Shown here: positions 63,373 through 64,000 of the stretch, piece after piece
Layout of the letters: each line of letters opens with the position of its first letter
How positions within the stretch are numbered: position 1 is the stretch's first letter
Source of the DNA: Erythrobacter sp.
GTDB lineage: Bacteria > Pseudomonadota > Alphaproteobacteria > Sphingomonadales > Sphingomonadaceae
Length of the DNA: 64,000 nucleotides
Direction: 5' to 3'
Assembly: GCA_009993605.1 (NCBI GenBank)
Contig: JAACTB010000007.1
Location: forward strand, 682,001-746,000
Made by a program: the position numbers and the translations under genes
Notes under the pieces: generated by a model
What the model saw: only the letters and a program-made list of their open reading frames with translations
The model's database searches: none
Told to the model about the DNA's origin: nothing

Positions 63373-64000
63373 GTGTCGAACAGATTTCCGGCCCTTGCGA
63401 TCGGCTTTGCCGCCCTGGGCGCCTTTATGCAACCGACTGCCGCCAAAGCCGCCACCAGCGACGACGAGCTGTGGATCGAGACGGGGATCAAGGGCGATAT
63501 CGCACCGGGTACGGACTTCAAGCTCGAGCTGGAAACGCGCCGTCGCGAGGGGCCGAACGAATATATTCTCGGCGCCGAAGTGAACACCGACGTGTCGAGC
63601 GCATTGGCGCTTGGCGGTGGGATCGAGATTCACGACGAGGACGGCTTCACCGAAGTCCGCCCCTATCAGCAGTTGACCTTCGGGCTCGGCAAATTCGATT
63701 TCCGCAGCCGGATCGAGGAACGCTTCTACGACGGCGCCGACCGCATGGCCCTGCGCCTGCGCCAGCGCGCCCGCTTCCGTACGCCGATCGCGGAGAAGAT
63801 CACCGGCTTCGCCTCGGGCGAACTGCTCTACCAATTGCGCGACCGCAACGAGGGCGGCCCCGAGCGGATCGACCAATGGCGCCTCAACGCCGGCGCAACC
63901 GCCCGGATCGCGCCGGAACTGGAACTGACGGGGGGCTATCTCTTCCAGATCCGCCCGCGCGACAACGGCAATACACGGCACACCCATGTGAGTCAGGTGT
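63373..64000 (+). CDS. DUF2490 family exported protein, 3' end outside the window
   Basis: The first 209 residues are visible. A GTG start with GGAG 10 bases upstream opens a signal peptide (about 1-27, ending AAKAA), then beta strands: LWIETGIKGDIAPG, FKLELETRRREGPNEYILG, RPYQQLTFGLGKFDFRSRIEERFYDG, typical of DUF2490, a predicted 8-10 stranded outer-membrane barrel. The ATG at 63427 is an inferior alternative as it would remove the signal. The frame runs off the end. Confidence 0.88.
   Translation, partial: MSNRFPALAIGFAALGAFMQPTAAKAATSDDELWIETGIKGDIAPGTDFKLELETRRREGPNEYILGAEVNTDVSSALALGGGIEIHDEDGFTEVRPYQQLTFGLGKFDFRSRIEERFYDGADRMALRLRQRARFRTPIAEKITGFASGELLYQLRDRNEGGPERIDQWRLNAGATARIAPELELTGGYLFQIRPRDNGNTRHTHVSQV

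Overview
The window is high-GC, gene-dense DNA from the chromosome of an alphaproteobacterium, most likely an Erythrobacteraceae member (Sphingomonadales; Erythrobacter, Qipengyuania or Altererythrobacter type). The clues are a C4-pathway 5-aminolevulinate synthase, a MucR/Ros regulator, CobT, a class II DAHP synthase, a CASDH/CASDC polyamine route, and sphingomonad-type gene blocks (tsaB-rimI-mucR-fur-plsC, miaB-phoH-ybeY-corC, plsX-fabH-ihfA-merR, mutY-DUF721-dsbA-dsbA-smc). No rRNA, tRNA, CRISPR array, prophage or recognisable transposase was seen. No stretch over 300 bases lacks a gene.

Layout. 1-4706: topA (its 3' end lies outside), dprA and plsY on the minus strand, then murI on plus, with a REP-like hairpin at the plsY/murI divergence. 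4824-9471: hemA (ALAS), a SleB-type cell-wall hydrolase, a nitroreductase, a degenerate metallo-beta-lactamase-fold protein and an SRAP (HMCES/YedK) protein. 9498-13850: a minus-strand polyamine block (CASDH, CASDC, ornithine/lysine decarboxylase). It is interrupted by a 451-bp element made of a GxxExxY gene between 24-bp perfect inverted repeats, and it ends in a triplicated 34-bp repeat. 13912-25040: a threonine-dehydratase-like enzyme, a second REP-like palindrome, MAPEG, trxB, a phosphatase, a membrane-anchored retropepsin-like protease, egtB-egtD (ergothioneine), class II DAHP synthase and a secreted M16 protease.

25171-29552 is a plus-strand housekeeping run: nfu, a RutE-like nitroreductase, tsaB-rimI, mucR, fur and plsC. 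29549-35927 lies on minus: a LysR regulator, corC, ybeY, phoH, a predicted outer-membrane protein, miaB and ppiB. Relative to the usual sphingomonad order, the miaB-corC block looks inverted. 36042-44662 holds mgtE, DUF1489, a FrnE-like DsbA protein, nudC, a Tat-exported serine hydrolase, mutY, DUF721 and two DsbA-like proteins. 44672-52232 holds smc, an OmpA-family protein, then merR, ihfA, fabH, plsX and rpmF on minus (phospholipid and fatty-acid start-up with L32). 52431-56080 is more accessory: MAPEG, an MBL hydrolase, small conserved proteins, and an S24-type repressor divergent from two small genes with repeated TAGGA half-sites between them. 56199-64000 holds an aldehyde dehydrogenase, a D-2-hydroxyacid dehydrogenase, cysS, a nitroreductase, cobT, fsa and the start of a DUF2490 gene.

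The feature most worth a second look is the inverted-repeat-flanked, frameshifted GxxExxY unit at 12179-12629. It sits between two genes of the polyamine pathway and has the architecture of a minimal non-autonomous mobile element.
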